IMG/VR virus record: IMGVR_UViG_3300009550_000043
Coordinates: 1-30,437 of that record
Strand: one strand, 5' to 3'
DNA from: a virus
DNA length: 30,437 nt
Shown here: positions 29,680 through 30,437 of the stretch, one piece after another
Numbering within the stretch: the first letter of the stretch is position 1
Layout: every line of letters starts with the position of its first letter
Program-made: the position numbers and the translations under genes
The notes under the pieces: model-generated
Databases searched by the model: none
Told to the model about the DNA's origin: nothing
Seen by the model: the letters and a program-made list of their open reading frames with translations, nothing else

Positions 29680-30437
29680 TTATCCTTCCAATGTTGTTAT
29701 TCTAGCTTCTGCTGCTTCTAATTTTGTTTTTAATTCTTTGATTGCTTCAATTAAGAATGGTGTAATTCTACTATAATCCATTGTATAGTAATCAGTATCT
29801 TTACTGTTATCCTCTATATTTTCATTAGTCTCTAATGGGTCAACATTTAATGTTGGTAATTCAGAATCTACTTCTAACATATTTTGAGCTAAAACACCAA
29901 ATTGTTTTCCAGTATTTCCACTACCTCTATTTGCTGCATCCCTCCATTTAAATGTCACACCATTCATAACAGCTACTTTATCAAGAGCTCCTGTTATTGT
30001 TTCAACATCTTTCTTAAATCTTGCATCTGAATATGTAGAGAAACCACCTGAAGCTTGACATGCATTATCAAAATAATATAGGCTTGGTCCACTTAATCTC
30101 ATTTGATGATGATACGCAGAATTTAATGCGCCCAATCTAACTCCACCATCTTGAGTATAATATTGAATTGCTTCAGTACCAGCGGCTGACCTTTTTACAA
30201 CAAATTTTGTACTACCACTCATATTAAATACTGTATCAGCAGCAGAATAATTTGCAGCTAAAGTCATATTACCAGTAGAACTACTGTAAAGTTGAATAGT
30301 ATTACCTGAGGCTGAGCCATTAGATGGTCCCCAACCAGAACCAGCTCCTATATAACCATCATTACTAATTCCGATACTGCCTGATATTGATAATTTATCA
30401 TTATTACCGTCAGCACTATCGTGACCTATGAATACTC
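29680..30437 (-). CDS. tail-fibre-like protein with C-terminal S74 chaperone domain (5' end outside window)
   Basis: At least 251 codons are open to the window edge with no start needed inside; an ATG at 30267 is internal. The upstream part is a Gly/Ser/Asn-rich fibre-type repeat region (IGISNDGYIGAGSGWG). The C-terminal domain from about residue 140 of the visible part matches the peptidase S74 intramolecular chaperone: YSDARFKKDVETITGALDKV, GVTFKWRD, KQFGVLAQNMLEV, MDYSRITPFLIEAIKEL and a final helical coiled coil. Such domains fold the trimeric fibre and then cleave themselves off before the S-D motif. It is likely a host-recognition fibre or neck whisker protein encoded next to gp13. Confidence 0.85.
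   Translation of the reverse strand, partial: VFIGHDSADGNNDKLSISGSIGISNDGYIGAGSGWGPSNGSASGNTIQLYSSSTGNMTLAANYSAADTVFNMSGSTKFVVKRSAAGTEAIQYYTQDGGVRLGALNSAYHHQMRLSGPSLYYFDNACQASGGFSTYSDARFKKDVETITGALDKVAVMNGVTFKWRDAANRGSGNTGKQFGVLAQNMLEVDSELPTLNVDPLETNENIEDNSKDTDYYTMDYSRITPFLIEAIKELKTKLEAAEARITTLEG

Noticed and set aside
1-30437. tRNA genes, CRISPR arrays, insertion sequences, homing endonucleases and introns
   Set aside because: I saw no cloverleaf, spaced repeat, transposase or HNH/GIY-YIG signature; the gp20 interruption is a single codon, not an insertion.

Overview
This window is part of the genome of a T4-like myovirus. Every confident gene lies on the minus strand, so transcription runs from high to low coordinates. 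The DNA is AT-rich. The gene content is that of the marine branch of T4-like phages: T4 replication, recombination, head and tail core genes, plus Hsp20, a CobS-like AAA ATPase and a CobT-like VWA protein. A marine, low-GC bacterial host such as SAR11 is an inference from composition and gene set; no host gene is present to prove it.

Right part (about 30437-15300), virion module in transcription order: 3' end of a tail-fibre-like protein with an S74 chaperone domain, gp13, gp14, gp15 (with an added cupredoxin-like domain), gp16, gp17, an inserted RimK ATP-grasp/retropepsin fusion, gp18, gp19, gp20 (interrupted by an in-frame TAA), gp67-like core protein, gp21, gp22, gp23, then a small tail-tube-like structural protein. 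T4-type late promoters (TATAAATA) precede several of these genes.

Middle part (15300-8400), recombination and late transcription: uvsY, a capsule-type glycosyltransferase-like gene, uvsW, an Sm-like protein, then gp55 (late sigma factor), gp47, a 55-aa membrane protein and gp46. The interval 11930-12078 holds a divergent promoter pair, including the only good plus-strand promoter in the window.

Left part (8400-1): a 22-aa membrane microprotein, a 736-aa metalloprotease-like/VWA protein, CobS-like AAA ATPase, a DUF3310-type protein, a possible PD-(D/E)xK nuclease, sliding clamp gp45, an 89-aa late protein, clamp loader gp44, a 58-aa coiled coil, gp62, RegA, Hsp20, a 48-aa membrane protein, a terminator and the first codons of DNA polymerase gp43.

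Regulation can be read directly. A family of sigma70-like promoters (TTTAC/TGTAC at -35, exactly 17 bp, TATAAT) serves gp43, gp45, cobS, the VWA operon, gp55 and uvsY, while TATAAATA late promoters serve virion genes, hsp20, the 89-aa gene and possibly uvsW. The clamp (gp45), clamp loader (gp44/gp62) and gp55 supply both replication and the late-transcription machinery. The main points for follow-up are the RimK-retropepsin fusion, the AAA/VWA-protease pair with a duplicated promoter-operator, the copper-site-like domain on gp15, the portal stop codon and the antisense promoter.
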